In this document: piece by piece, positions 8,461 to 16,887 of the stretch
How the letters are laid out: each line of letters opens with the position of its first letter
Numbering within the stretch: position 1 is the first letter of the stretch
Assembly (NCBI GenBank): GCA_902778255.1
Contig: CACYXD010000006.1
Span: 62,001 to 126,000, forward strand
Length of the DNA: 64,000 nt
DNA from: an uncultured Prevotellaceae bacterium
GTDB taxonomy: Bacteria; Bacteroidota; Bacteroidia; Bacteroidales; Bacteroidaceae
Reading direction: 5' to 3'
Notes under the pieces: generated by a model
What the model was told of the DNA's origin: nothing
What the model saw: the letters and a program-made list of their open reading frames with translations, nothing else
Databases searched by the model: none
Position numbers and translations under genes: made by a program

Positions 8461-9313
8461 ACAGGCGCTGGCATTACATGGCGACCGTGTGAATACTGAG
8501 ACAAAAGAGGTGCAGGCTCGTCTGCTCGAAATACTGAAGGTGATAGACCATGTGTGTAAGGACCATGGATTGACTTACTATCTGTTATGCGGTACGATGC
8601 TGGGTGCCGTACGTCACAAAGGGTTTATACCTTGGGATGATGATGCAGATGTGGGTATGCCACGCGACGATTATGAAACATTTCTTGCACATGCCGATGA
8701 GTGGATGCCCGATGGCTATGAGGTGGTGAGTGGTGGACGGACTGCAGGCTATCCTTATCCCTTTGCCCGTGTGCAGGAGACAGGCTCTACCTACAGGATG
8801 CATCGCAGTTATGACTTTGTGGGTGGTTTGCCCATTGACCTCTTTCCTTTAGATGGTATGGTAGAGGATTGCAGTGCACGCCGCCGTCACTATAAGCGTT
8901 ATAAGTTTTGGTGGAAGATGCTCTACTTTACACATACTGATCCCTATAAGCACGGCCGTGGACTGCGTAGTATGTTGACATTATTATTGCGTAAACTGCT
9001 TAGTCCTTCTGTGGTACACCGCAAACTGGATGAAGTACGTCGTCAGTGGCGCATTGAAAACACGCCGCTCATTGCTGATCATGACTATCGTCCAGAGAAG
9101 GGTGCTATGCCCAAGGAATGGTATGGGGAGCCCGTGCCGGTAGAGTTTGAAGGGTGTATGTTGATGGGCGTTGCCAAACCTCATGAGTACCTGACTCATC
9201 TTTATGGCAACTATATGGAAATTCCCAGTGAGATCCCCCCTCAGAACTACCGTTTCCTTGACTTGAAAAAGCCTTGGCGTCAATTTGTTATCGAAATACA
9301 ATCAGAATTATAG
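8435..9313 (+). CDS. LicD family phosphotransferase
   Basis: A 292-residue protein with the LicD/fukutin-type nucleotidyltransferase-fold core: LLCGTMLGAVRHKGFIPWDD followed by DADVGMPRDDYETF (about residues 50-85). LicD enzymes move phosphocholine, or related groups, from a CDP-activated donor to a sugar hydroxyl. Since the same locus encodes synthesis of 2-aminoethylphosphonate and a PntC-like cytidylyltransferase, CMP-aminoethylphosphonate is a likely donor, though a CDP-polyol is another option. A second LicD is encoded at 12230-13153. No membrane span is visible. Confidence 0.85.
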   Translation: METNYNPNEQALALHGDRVNTETKEVQARLLEILKVIDHVCKDHGLTYYLLCGTMLGAVRHKGFIPWDDDADVGMPRDDYETFLAHADEWMPDGYEVVSGGRTAGYPYPFARVQETGSTYRMHRSYDFVGGLPIDLFPLDGMVEDCSARRRHYKRYKFWWKMLYFTHTDPYKHGRGLRSMLTLLLRKLLSPSVVHRKLDEVRRQWRIENTPLIADHDYRPEKGAMPKEWYGEPVPVEFEGCMLMGVAKPHEYLTHLYGNYMEIPSEIPPQNYRFLDLKKPWRQFVIEIQSEL

Positions 9314-9318
9314 ATGTT

Positions 9319-11154
9319 ATGATGAATTTTAAGACAGGTTTTCTTTATACTGCTTTGTCAACAGTATTTGTTGCGATACAATTTTTATTTTTCATAAAGG
9401 GTAGTACGATTCTTACGTCAATGGATTTTGGCGGATGGACGTTCTTTATAGCATCATGTATTTCTCATGCTGCTATGTTTGCTTTAATACCTTTCATCTT
9501 CGTTTACGTGCCGCTTGCATTATTACGTTTGTGGAAAATAGGCGGCAGTTTGATGGTCGGATTAATGTCTATATTGTCTGTCCTCATATTCCTTGACATG
9601 CAAGTTTACGACATCTACCGTTTCCATATCAACGGCTTTATCCTTAATATGGTGTTTAGTAGTGGTGCAACGGAAATCTTTACATTCGATACGATTCTTT
9701 ACATTAAAGAGATAGGGCTCTTCTTGGTTTTTGTGATTTGCCATATTGTATTATGGATCCTGGCTTGTCGGTGGACTGATATGTTCAGTAAAAAGTTGGT
9801 ATGGGTGACATTCTGTTTGATGATTGGAACCACACTCTATGCCCATTGTTTTCATATCTATGCATCATTCCGACAGCAACCTTCAGTAATGAAATGTCGA
9901 CGTTTGCTACCCTATTATTTCCCAACAACAGCATATAGCTTGATGACGAAAATGGGTTTTGAAGCACCTGTTGATAATGGTACTGACAAATTGGGTGTTG
10001 TTGAAGGTGACGTTGTCTATCCACTACACTCTATAGAAGCAGATACCTCAGGATGTCATCCCAATATTGTGATGATTCTTATTGACTCATGGAATCCCCG
10101 CACACTGACAGAGAAATGTATGCCAAATACCTATCAATATGCCAAAGCAAGTAGATGGTACCAAAATCATTTCAGCTGTTCTAATGGTACACGCAGTTCT
10201 ATCTTTGGATTGTTTTTTTCTGTACCGTCTTACTACTGGGATGTGTTTGAGGCTAGCCACCAGAGTCCTGTCTTTATTGATGAGATGCTGCGTCAAAACT
10301 ACCAATGTCAGGTATATCCTAGTGCGACCCTTCAGAGCCCGCCTTTCCAGCGCGTGGTGTTTCATCATATAAAAGGGCTCCATGTGTCAACGGAAGGAAA
10401 GTCCATATACGACCGCGATGTAAATATTACAGAAAACTTTCTCAAAGAACTGCCACAATATGTTGCATCTGGCAGGCCGTTCTTTTCAATGTTGTTTTAT
10501 GATATGGCTCATGGCATGGAGATCCCGAAGGAATTAAATAATCATTTTCAGCCAGCTTGGGATTTTGCAGACTATTCTAGACTTAGCAATACTACTGATC
10601 CGATGCCCTTTTTCAATCTCTATCAAAACTGCTGTTATCTGATTGATGTCCAAATAAACCGTGTTTTGACAGCATTGAAAGATGCTGGTATAGAGAAAAA
10701 CACCATAGTACTTATCACAGGTGACCATGGTCAAGAATTTAATGAGAATAAGAAGAACTACTGGGGACACAACGGTAACTTTTCTCGTTGGCAAGTTTGT
10801 GTTCCTCTTGTCGTTCACAATCCTCAAGTTGATGAACATCCAGTTAAGTATGTTCACCGTACGACTCACTACGATATCATCCCTACCCTCATGCAGGAGG
10901 CGTTAGGCGTGACAAATAGCATCGCCGACTATAGTGTGGGCCATCTTCTCAATGATACCCAACCTCGTCGTTGGCATGTGGTGGGAAGTGAACTCAATTA
11001 CGCATTTATCATAGATGGTGATACCATTCTTGAGAAGACGGCCGATGGTGGCCTTGAAGTTACAGATGCTCAGATGAATCCTATAGATAACTATAGAATT
11101 AATACTAAAGAGTTTAACGAAGCGATTATACGTCTGAATCGTTACATGAAATAG
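9319..11154 (+). CDS. YejM/PbgA-like membrane sulfatase-fold protein (DUF3413 type)
   Basis: A 611-residue protein with about five N-terminal membrane segments (to about residue 180) and a periplasmic alkaline-phosphatase-superfamily domain. Metal-site motifs are seen: NIVMILIDSWNP near the start of the domain, SCSNGTRSSIFGLFFSVPSYYW with the nucleophile-position threonine, and VLITGDHGQEFNEN then WGHNG. The NGTRSSIFGLF stretch is the form found in YejM/PbgA rather than in LtaS. YejM in E. coli controls LpxC; here, in a glycan operon, it may instead transfer a phospho-group. The start is ATG 9319 since 9274 begins with TTG inside licD. It ends the operon and faces a convergent gene. Confidence 0.78.
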   Translation: MMNFKTGFLYTALSTVFVAIQFLFFIKGSTILTSMDFGGWTFFIASCISHAAMFALIPFIFVYVPLALLRLWKIGGSLMVGLMSILSVLIFLDMQVYDIYRFHINGFILNMVFSSGATEIFTFDTILYIKEIGLFLVFVICHIVLWILACRWTDMFSKKLVWVTFCLMIGTTLYAHCFHIYASFRQQPSVMKCRRLLPYYFPTTAYSLMTKMGFEAPVDNGTDKLGVVEGDVVYPLHSIEADTSGCHPNIVMILIDSWNPRTLTEKCMPNTYQYAKASRWYQNHFSCSNGTRSSIFGLFFSVPSYYWDVFEASHQSPVFIDEMLRQNYQCQVYPSATLQSPPFQRVVFHHIKGLHVSTEGKSIYDRDVNITENFLKELPQYVASGRPFFSMLFYDMAHGMEIPKELNNHFQPAWDFADYSRLSNTTDPMPFFNLYQNCCYLIDVQINRVLTALKDAGIEKNTIVLITGDHGQEFNENKKNYWGHNGNFSRWQVCVPLVVHNPQVDEHPVKYVHRTTHYDIIPTLMQEALGVTNSIADYSVGHLLNDTQPRRWHVVGSELNYAFIIDGDTILEKTADGGLEVTDAQMNPIDNYRINTKEFNEAIIRLNRYMK

Positions 11155-11178
11155 ATAAGAGAGTAAGTCGGAAGTTTC

Positions 11179-12225
11179 CTACCTCACTCTTCCAAAAGTC
11201 TTGATGCTGACATATTTGCGCCACAGGTTGAGCTTGCGTTTCTCAGGCACACCGTGGCGCTTAATATAATCGCTGACGGCTGTTAACATCCGCTCGGCAC
11301 AACATCCGTCAGTATAAGGGTCGTAGTTGTTGATGATCCACTGTCGCTTTTCTGTCAGTTCCTTGTTGCTGAATACTTCATCATAGGCTGAGATAAGCAG
11401 CGAAGGATCATTGATATTCTTCCAGTATGGATTCTGACTAACGGTGTCGAGGGTGATGACAGGTTTGTCAAGCAACAACATCTCATAGATGGTAGATGAC
11501 GTATCACTAATCATCACATCGGCCATCAGCATATATTTCGTTATGGCATAGTCATCCTCGAAGATGACGTTAGAATAGTTCTCTGCCAACTGTTTGTATT
11601 CATCGACCCATACCTGCTGTGTCAGTGGGTGCAATTTGATGAGTAACAGTACATCCCTTTCTGTGATGAGTCTGATCAGGTCGTCCTTGATCTTGGGCAG
11701 TGACGAGAGTTTTGGTGAGAAGGTGGGGGCATAGAGTACGATGTTGTCGCACCCGTTAGTCCATAGCAGATTGCGCCGCTCCTCATCGAAGTCATGGCGG
11801 TGGCGGGCTGTCCAATCTTGGCGAGTCCATCCTGTTTCCACCACCTCAAAGTCACTATATTTCTGCTGCAGTTTAAGGAACTCCAGGGTGAAGTACGGTC
11901 CCTGTGTCATGTAAATGTCAAAGTAGTTGCGGATGCGGAACTGGTCACGCTTCTCGGCAGCATAACCATGAAAGATGCTGCATTTTACGCCGCTCAGGTA
12001 ATAAGGCACAATATTGCCTGGTGCAAAGACGGCGTCAGGGTGGAAGTCATAGGTTTCCTGTATAGAGTTCGTCCAACGCACTTCGTTTCTTAAAGGGAAC
12101 TCGGGAATCTTTTTCTTGTGTACATACCACAGAACCTCATGGTCGCCTTGATGGTTGGCCTCATCCTGCAGGGGACGTACGATATCTACGGCATACTTGT
12201 TTTCGCAAAAAAGCAGTATCTTCAT
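11179..12225 (-). CDS. CDP-glycerol glycerophosphotransferase family (TagB/TagF-like)
   Basis: A 348-residue protein of the CDP-glycerol:poly(glycerophosphate) transferase group. Motifs seen are APGNIVPYYLSGVKCSIFHG, the strand VLYAPTFSPKL, LIKLHPL, and the C-terminal VMISDTSSTIYEMLLLDKPVI, the typical nucleotide-binding block. The enzyme would add a glycerol- or polyol-phosphate from a CDP-linked donor; a CDP-polyol synthase domain is encoded nearby at 14334. The start is ATG 12225 (MKILLFCENKY), as the longer frame enters the upstream licD gene. It lies four bases behind licD in the same minus-strand unit. Confidence 0.85.
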   Translation of the reverse strand: MKILLFCENKYAVDIVRPLQDEANHQGDHEVLWYVHKKKIPEFPLRNEVRWTNSIQETYDFHPDAVFAPGNIVPYYLSGVKCSIFHGYAAEKRDQFRIRNYFDIYMTQGPYFTLEFLKLQQKYSDFEVVETGWTRQDWTARHRHDFDEERRNLLWTNGCDNIVLYAPTFSPKLSSLPKIKDDLIRLITERDVLLLIKLHPLTQQVWVDEYKQLAENYSNVIFEDDYAITKYMLMADVMISDTSSTIYEMLLLDKPVITLDTVSQNPYWKNINDPSLLISAYDEVFSNKELTEKRQWIINNYDPYTDGCCAERMLTAVSDYIKRHGVPEKRKLNLWRKYVSIKTFGRVR

Positions 12226-12229
12226 AAAC

Positions 12230-13153
12230 TTACTTTCTTTTCTTGAATTTCTTAGTAAAGCGTTTCCAAAGCGACTGGCGGTAGGCACGCTGAACCTCAG
12301 GTAGCATTTCGCGGTAGTCACGATGAGCATCAATGATTAGATGTCCATGCAATGTGTCACCCTTGATGGGGGTCATATAATTCTTGCCATACTGAATGGT
12401 TAGATACGTATCCCAACCAGCAGGTGCCGGCACTTTGATATCCTCGAAATCCAACCACACCGTTTCGTCATATATGGCTTTCGGATAGACGAGTTGGGTA
12501 CCACTGAAACACAGAGCACCAACCTGTTTGTAGTCGGCCACAGGAAACTTGCGGAACCAGTCTTCTGCTTCTTTGAAAATGGTTGCCCACCCATGTTTTT
12601 TTACGGCTTGTCTCGCCTTTATCTTGCGGAAGACGAGTCCCAGTCTTCCAGAATATAAGATATTAGTGTTCTTGGCTTTCAAGAAACGTAGGATACGCTT
12701 ACCTTTCTTGACAGCATCATTTGCCACCTCAAGATTTTCGGGAACCCCTTCCATTGGGAAAACATCGATAAAGATGCCTTGATGGAAAGGCTGGAAGCAG
12801 TCGCTGGGACGAATACACGTAGTTCCGTCCATGCGTAATTGTGCATGGCTACGATAGTAGTCAGTATCCGTATAGGCTGTCTGATAGAAGAACGGATGCC
12901 GGAACTCCTGAGGCGCTATTTCCAGCAAATGGTCATAATCGTCACGCATCATCGCCACATCCACATCATCATCCCAAGGAATGAATCCTTTGTGGCGTAC
13001 AGCTCCAAGCAGCGAACCGCCATCTATCCAGCAACGCAGGTTATGCCGTTGACACACATCTATAAATTTCTCCAGCAAATCCAGTTGTACCTGCCAGAGT
13101 TCTTGTAGCTGTTCATCGAGTTCGTAACCTTGCTTTTCCCGTATCTTATGCAT
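12230..13153 (-). CDS. LicD family phosphotransferase, second copy
   Basis: A 307-residue LicD protein with the core CWIDGGSLLGAVRHKGFIPW followed by DDDVDVAMMRDDY. It has the same fold as the protein at 8435-9313 but differs outside the motif and has a C-terminus rich in basic residues (RFTKKFKKRK) that may contact the membrane surface. It is the first gene of a two-gene minus-strand unit with the TagB-like transferase. Substrate may be the 2-aminoethylphosphonate or polyol donor made by the flanking operons. It is divergent from the aminotransferase operon at 13261. Confidence 0.85.
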   Translation of the reverse strand: MHKIREKQGYELDEQLQELWQVQLDLLEKFIDVCQRHNLRCWIDGGSLLGAVRHKGFIPWDDDVDVAMMRDDYDHLLEIAPQEFRHPFFYQTAYTDTDYYRSHAQLRMDGTTCIRPSDCFQPFHQGIFIDVFPMEGVPENLEVANDAVKKGKRILRFLKAKNTNILYSGRLGLVFRKIKARQAVKKHGWATIFKEAEDWFRKFPVADYKQVGALCFSGTQLVYPKAIYDETVWLDFEDIKVPAPAGWDTYLTIQYGKNYMTPIKGDTLHGHLIIDAHRDYREMLPEVQRAYRQSLWKRFTKKFKKRK

Positions 13154-13173
13154 GCCAATTGTTTATTTTTCTG

Positions 13174-13181
13174 CAAAGTTA
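13174..13181 (-). promoter_or_regulatory. -7 box of the licD-tagB unit
   Basis: On the minus strand the box reads TAACTTTG, matching TAnnTTTG of Bacteroidota sigma-ABfr promoters, 20 bases before the licD start. A good -33 TTTG at the right spacing is not visible. Confidence 0.5.
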
Positions 13182-13224
13182 ATCATTTTTTTATAGATAT
13201 GGCTCTCCGTTCAAAAAAGTTTTG

Positions 13225-13232
13225 TATTTTTG
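13225..13232 (+). promoter_or_regulatory. -7 box of the aminotransferase/cytidylyltransferase unit
   Basis: TATTTTTG matches the Bacteroidota -7 consensus and stands 28 bases before ATG 13261. The -33 element is not clear. It is divergent from the licD -7 box 43 bases away. Confidence 0.5.
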
Positions 13233-13260
13233 CAAAGAAAAAACGAGAGATAGAATAAAA

Positions 13261-14337
13261 ATGCTGAATTTTACTGTTGGACCTGTGATGTCAAGCGAAG
13301 CCGTGCGTGCTATTGGCAGTGAGCAGGTACCTTATTTCCGCACTCCGGAATTTTCGGAGGTGATGTTTCAGAACGAGCGTCTGATGCTCCAGTTCACCCA
13401 TGCTCCCAAGGGAAGCCGTGTCTGTTTTATGACCACTTCTGGCACTGGGTCTATGGAAGCATCGGTCATGAACGTTCTTTCAACTGCTGATAAGGCCATT
13501 GTGGTGAATGGAGGCTCTTTTGGTCATCGTTTTGTGGAGTTGCTGCAGCTTCACCAGATACCTCATCACGAAATAAGCCTTGAGTACGGTCAGCCATTGA
13601 CAGAAGAACATTTGGCTCCCCTTGCCAACCAAGGTTACACAGCTTTTTTGGTCAACATGGGTGAGACCTCAACTGGCGTGCTGTATGATATGCCGATGAT
13701 TAGCCGTTTCTGTCGCGAGAATGGCTTGTTACTCATCGTTGATGCTATCAGTACGTTCATGGCCGACCCTTTCAATATGGAGACATTGGGGGCTGATGTG
13801 ATGATTACTGGCTCGCAGAAAGCACTAGCCTGTCCTCCGGGTATCTCGCTCATTGTATTGTCGCCACGCGCTTTGGAGTGTGTGGAGAGCCACCATTCCG
13901 TGTCTATGTATCTTGACTTGAAACTGGCTTTGAAGAATGGCGAGCGCGGACAGACACCTTTCACACCAGCAGTAGGCACCCTGCTGCAAATCAATCAGCG
14001 CCTGCGCGATGTTGAGGCTGCCGGTGGCATTGAGAGTGAGCTGAAACGCATGAAGGTTCTCTCACAGGACTTCCGTCAGAAAGTGGCCGTGTTGCCCTTC
14101 GAGATGTTTACCACTTCGCCTCAGAACGGCGTCACAGCACTTCATCCGGAAGCTACTTCTGCATACGACATTTTCACCGTCTTAAAAGATGAATACCAAA
14201 TCTGGATTTGCCCTAATGGTGGCGATTTGCGCGACCGTGTGTTCCGCGTGGGACATCTGGGCGCCCTGACCACTGATGACAACACCACATTGGTGAATGC
14301 GATGCTTGATATGCAAAAAAGAGGACTCATCAAATGA
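13261..14337 (+). CDS. Class V aminotransferase (alanine-glyoxylate/AEP transaminase-like)
   Basis: A 358-residue fold-type I PLP enzyme. It starts [15 protein letters not shown], keeps the [10 protein letters not shown] phosphate loop near residue 60, the VDAISTF aspartate motif and the PLP lysine in [13 protein letters not shown] (about K190). Relatives include alanine-glyoxylate and 2-aminoethylphosphonate transaminases, but a separate aepZ is present at 16888, so this one has another substrate. Its four-base overlap (ATGA) with the cytidylyltransferase/oxidoreductase fusion suggests it aminates a small precursor that is then activated with CDP. The upstream ATG at 13222 lies inside the promoter, so 13261 is the start. 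Confidence 0.8.
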   Translation: MLNFTVGPVMSSEAVRAIGSEQVPYFRTPEFSEVMFQNERLMLQFTHAPKGSRVCFMTTSGTGSMEASVMNVLSTADKAIVVNGGSFGHRFVELLQLHQIPHHEISLEYGQPLTEEHLAPLANQGYTAFLVNMGETSTGVLYDMPMISRFCRENGLLLIVDAISTFMADPFNMETLGADVMITGSQKALACPPGISLIVLSPRALECVESHHSVSMYLDLKLALKNGERGQTPFTPAVGTLLQINQRLRDVEAAGGIESELKRMKVLSQDFRQKVAVLPFEMFTTSPQNGVTALHPEATSAYDIFTVLKDEYQIWICPNGGDLRDRVFRVGHLGALTTDDNTTLVNAMLDMQKRGLIK

Positions 14338-15677
14338 AGAAAGTCATTACATACGGCACCTACGACCTGTTGCACTATGGACATATCCGACTGCTTGAGC
14401 GGGCCAAGGCTTTAGGCGACTACCTGATTGTAGGCGTCACAGCCGATGGCTTCGACATGGCTCGCGGAAAGCTGAACGTAGAGCAGTCGCTGATAGAGCG
14501 TATTGAGGCTGTACGTGCCACGGGTATTGCCGATGAGATAATCGTTGAGGAATATGAAGGACAGAAGATTGACGACATCCGTCGCTGTGGTGTGGACATC
14601 TTTGCTATTGGTAGCGACTGGAAGGGAAAGTTCGACTACCTAAAAGAGTTCTGTCAGGTGGTCTATCTGGATCGCACAGAAGGCATTTCAAGTACAGACC
14701 TGCGTTCTAAGGAGCATAGTGTACGCCTAGGTTTGGTAGGCGAGTCGCCCATTCTGAACAAATTTGTCCGCGAGAGCAAGTATGTCAACGGACTCACCAT
14801 CAGTGGCGTGTGTAGCGAGAATTCCCGCTTGCTCTCGGATTCCCTGAAGGCGCAATGCCTGCCAATGGACAGGTATGAGGAACTGCTCAGCAATAGTGAT
14901 GCCGTCTATATTATCTCTAATCCGCGCTGCCACTACGAGCATATCCGCAAAGCGTTGGAAAAGGGCTGCCATGTGATGTGCGAGTCGCCTATCGTCATTA
15001 ACCCTGAGCAACTCTCAGAATTACGTCAGTTGGCAAAAGCCCATAATTGTCAGCTCTTCGACTCTCTGAAGACAGCATACGCCATGGCTTATTCTCGTCT
15101 TGTTCTATTGGCAAAGAGTGGTGCTATCGGTCAGGTGATGTCTGTTGATGCCACATGCACCAGTATGACGAATCTGGAGATGAGCGATGATCGTGACATG
15201 AAGTATCTTTGGAATAGTATCGGTGCTTGGGGACCTACGGCCCTGCTGCCCATCTTCCAACTGTTAGGCACCAATTACAATAGCAAGATGATTACCACCC
15301 ATTTAATGGAGGGTACAAGTGATTTCGATACCTTCACAAAGATTGCATTTGTTTATCCTCATGCCGTTGCCTCATTGAAAGTTGGTCAGGGCGTGAAGTC
15401 AGAAGGCGAATTGGTCATTTCTGGAACTAAAGGCTATATCTATGTTCCAGCTCCCTGGTGGAAGACCGACTATTTTGAGGTGCGCTACGAGAATCCCGCT
15501 GACAACCGCCGCTATTTTTATCAGCTTGACGGTGAGGGCATCCGCTACATGCTGGTTGTTTTCAAGCGTGCCATTCAAACGGGCACAGCAACAACCTATG
15601 TGGATGAGCAGGCCTCCGCAGCTTTCGTTGATATTATTAGCGATTTCTATAACAAAAAGGACACAATCACCATTTAG
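14334..15677 (+). CDS. Glycerol-3-phosphate cytidylyltransferase-like / Gfo-Idh-MocA oxidoreductase-like fusion
   Basis: A 447-residue two-domain protein. Residues 1-130 form a TagD-type cytidylyltransferase with HYGH (14-17) and RTEGISST (114-121) intact, so CTP-dependent activation of a polyol phosphate is expected. Residues about 131-447 match a Gfo/Idh/MocA dinucleotide oxidoreductase: the N-terminal strand [29 protein letters not shown], and a C-terminal beta-sheet part. The usual catalytic EKP is replaced by ESP (217-219), and the glycine-rich loop is poor, so redox activity is doubtful. Fusions of cytidylyltransferase with reductase are known for CDP-ribitol synthesis (Bcs1), but with a different reductase family. 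It is coupled to the class V aminotransferase. Confidence 0.8.
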   Translation: MKKVITYGTYDLLHYGHIRLLERAKALGDYLIVGVTADGFDMARGKLNVEQSLIERIEAVRATGIADEIIVEEYEGQKIDDIRRCGVDIFAIGSDWKGKFDYLKEFCQVVYLDRTEGISSTDLRSKEHSVRLGLVGESPILNKFVRESKYVNGLTISGVCSENSRLLSDSLKAQCLPMDRYEELLSNSDAVYIISNPRCHYEHIRKALEKGCHVMCESPIVINPEQLSELRQLAKAHNCQLFDSLKTAYAMAYSRLVLLAKSGAIGQVMSVDATCTSMTNLEMSDDRDMKYLWNSIGAWGPTALLPIFQLLGTNYNSKMITTHLMEGTSDFDTFTKIAFVYPHAVASLKVGQGVKSEGELVISGTKGYIYVPAPWWKTDYFEVRYENPADNRRYFYQLDGEGIRYMLVVFKRAIQTGTATTYVDEQASAAFVDIISDFYNKKDTITI

Positions 15678-15709
15678 TGACTATGTCCCTTATACTTCTT
15701 TAGAAAAAA

Positions 15710-15760
15710 TTTTGGCCATTATTTTTTGAATTTTGGCCATTATTTTTTGAATTTTGGCCA
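15710..15760. repeat. 21-base direct repeat, two and a half copies
   Basis: Two exact copies of a 21-base unit (TTTTGGCCATTATTTTTTGAA) at 15710-15730 and 15731-15751, then a third partial copy (TTTTGGCCA) that closes into the palindrome TTTTGGCCAAAA. It lies in the 98-base gap between convergent genes, so it may act as part of a bidirectional terminator. Confidence 0.85.
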
Positions 15761-15775
15761 AAATTTATTTTCTCC

Positions 15776-16885
15776 TTAAATCTTTAGGTTCATAACATGC
15801 TCAACAATGGGTGCCATATCGTAGTATTTGTATTCCGCTAATCTACCACCGAAAATGACATTAGGGGTCTCTGTTCCCATCTTTCTGTAGCGTTCTGCCA
15901 GTTGGTTGTTGCACTCATCGTTGATGGGATAGTAAGGCTCTATGCCCGGCTTCCATTCCGTGCTGTATTCACGTGAGATAACGGTTCTGGGCACGTCATA
16001 GACCTGTTGGCCGAACATCTCGAAATGCTTGTGTTCAATGATACGGGTGTAGGGCACCTTTGCCTCAGTATAGTTCACTACTGCATTACCCTGATAGTTT
16101 GGTGTGTCGAGCGTTTCCTGTTCGAAACTGACGGTGCGATATTCCAGTTGGCCATGACAATAACCGAAATACTCGTCAATCTTTCCCGTGAATACAATCT
16201 TCTTACCCATACTTTCCCAATAAGTCCTGTCTGCAAAGAAATCGGTGTTAATACGTGTCTCTACACCATCCAGCAGACCATCAATCAGTCGGTTATATCC
16301 CCCTATAGGTATGCCCTGATAGGCATCGTTGAAGTAATTGTTGTCGAATACTAGGCGCACAGGTAGGCGCTTGATGATGAAGGCAGGTAGTTCCGTACAG
16401 GGACGCCCCCATTGTTTCTCGGTATAACCTTTAATGAGTCGCTCGTAGATGTCGCGACCTACAAGTGAGAGTGCCTGTTCCTCCAAATTCTGTGGTTCGC
16501 CATCTAATTGCGACAGCGCCTCCTTCCGCTGCTCATCTATTTTCCGTTGAGCCTCCTCAGGTGTGGTGACACCCCACATCTGATAGAAAGTGTTCATATT
16601 AAACGGCAGGTTATAGAGCCGTCCTTGGTAGTTGGCTACAGGAGAATTGGTGTAGCGATTAAATGGCACGATATGATTCACAAAATCCCACACCTCTTTA
16701 TTGGATGTATGGAAGATATGTGCACCGTATTTATGTACGTTGATGCCTTCTGTCTGTTCACAATAGACATTGCCTCCAAGATGCGGGCGCTTGTCTATGA
16801 CCAGACAGCGCTTCCCCTGCTGGTGAGCCTTATAGGCAAAGGTGGCTCCAAAGAGCCCGGCACCGACAATGAGATAATCGTACAT
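15776..16885 (-). CDS. glf: UDP-galactopyranose mutase
   Basis: A 369-residue flavoenzyme that converts UDP-galactopyranose to UDP-galactofuranose. The N-terminal FAD-binding loop YLIVGAGLFGATFAYKA and the LVIDKRPHLGGN motif are clear. Family blocks HIFHTSNKEVWDFV, YTEKQWGRPCTELP and the C-terminal GGRLAEYKYYDM are present, and length matches bacterial Glf. It is the last gene of the phosphonate operon, two bases after aepZ, and supplies donor for the WbbI-like transferase at 6413. The product is cytoplasmic and uses reduced FAD. Confidence 0.96.
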   Translation of the reverse strand: MYDYLIVGAGLFGATFAYKAHQQGKRCLVIDKRPHLGGNVYCEQTEGINVHKYGAHIFHTSNKEVWDFVNHIVPFNRYTNSPVANYQGRLYNLPFNMNTFYQMWGVTTPEEAQRKIDEQRKEALSQLDGEPQNLEEQALSLVGRDIYERLIKGYTEKQWGRPCTELPAFIIKRLPVRLVFDNNYFNDAYQGIPIGGYNRLIDGLLDGVETRINTDFFADRTYWESMGKKIVFTGKIDEYFGYCHGQLEYRTVSFEQETLDTPNYQGNAVVNYTEAKVPYTRIIEHKHFEMFGQQVYDVPRTVISREYSTEWKPGIEPYYPINDECNNQLAERYRKMGTETPNVIFGGRLAEYKYYDMAPIVEHVMNLKI

Positions 16886-16887
16886 CG

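Noticed and set aside
11155-11178. Terminator between the convergent YejM-like and TagB-like genes
   Set aside because: Only a weak, interrupted inverted repeat without a T run is present.
13222-13260. Upstream ATG extension of the class V aminotransferase
   Set aside because: It would place the start inside the -7 box; the family N-terminus begins at 13261.
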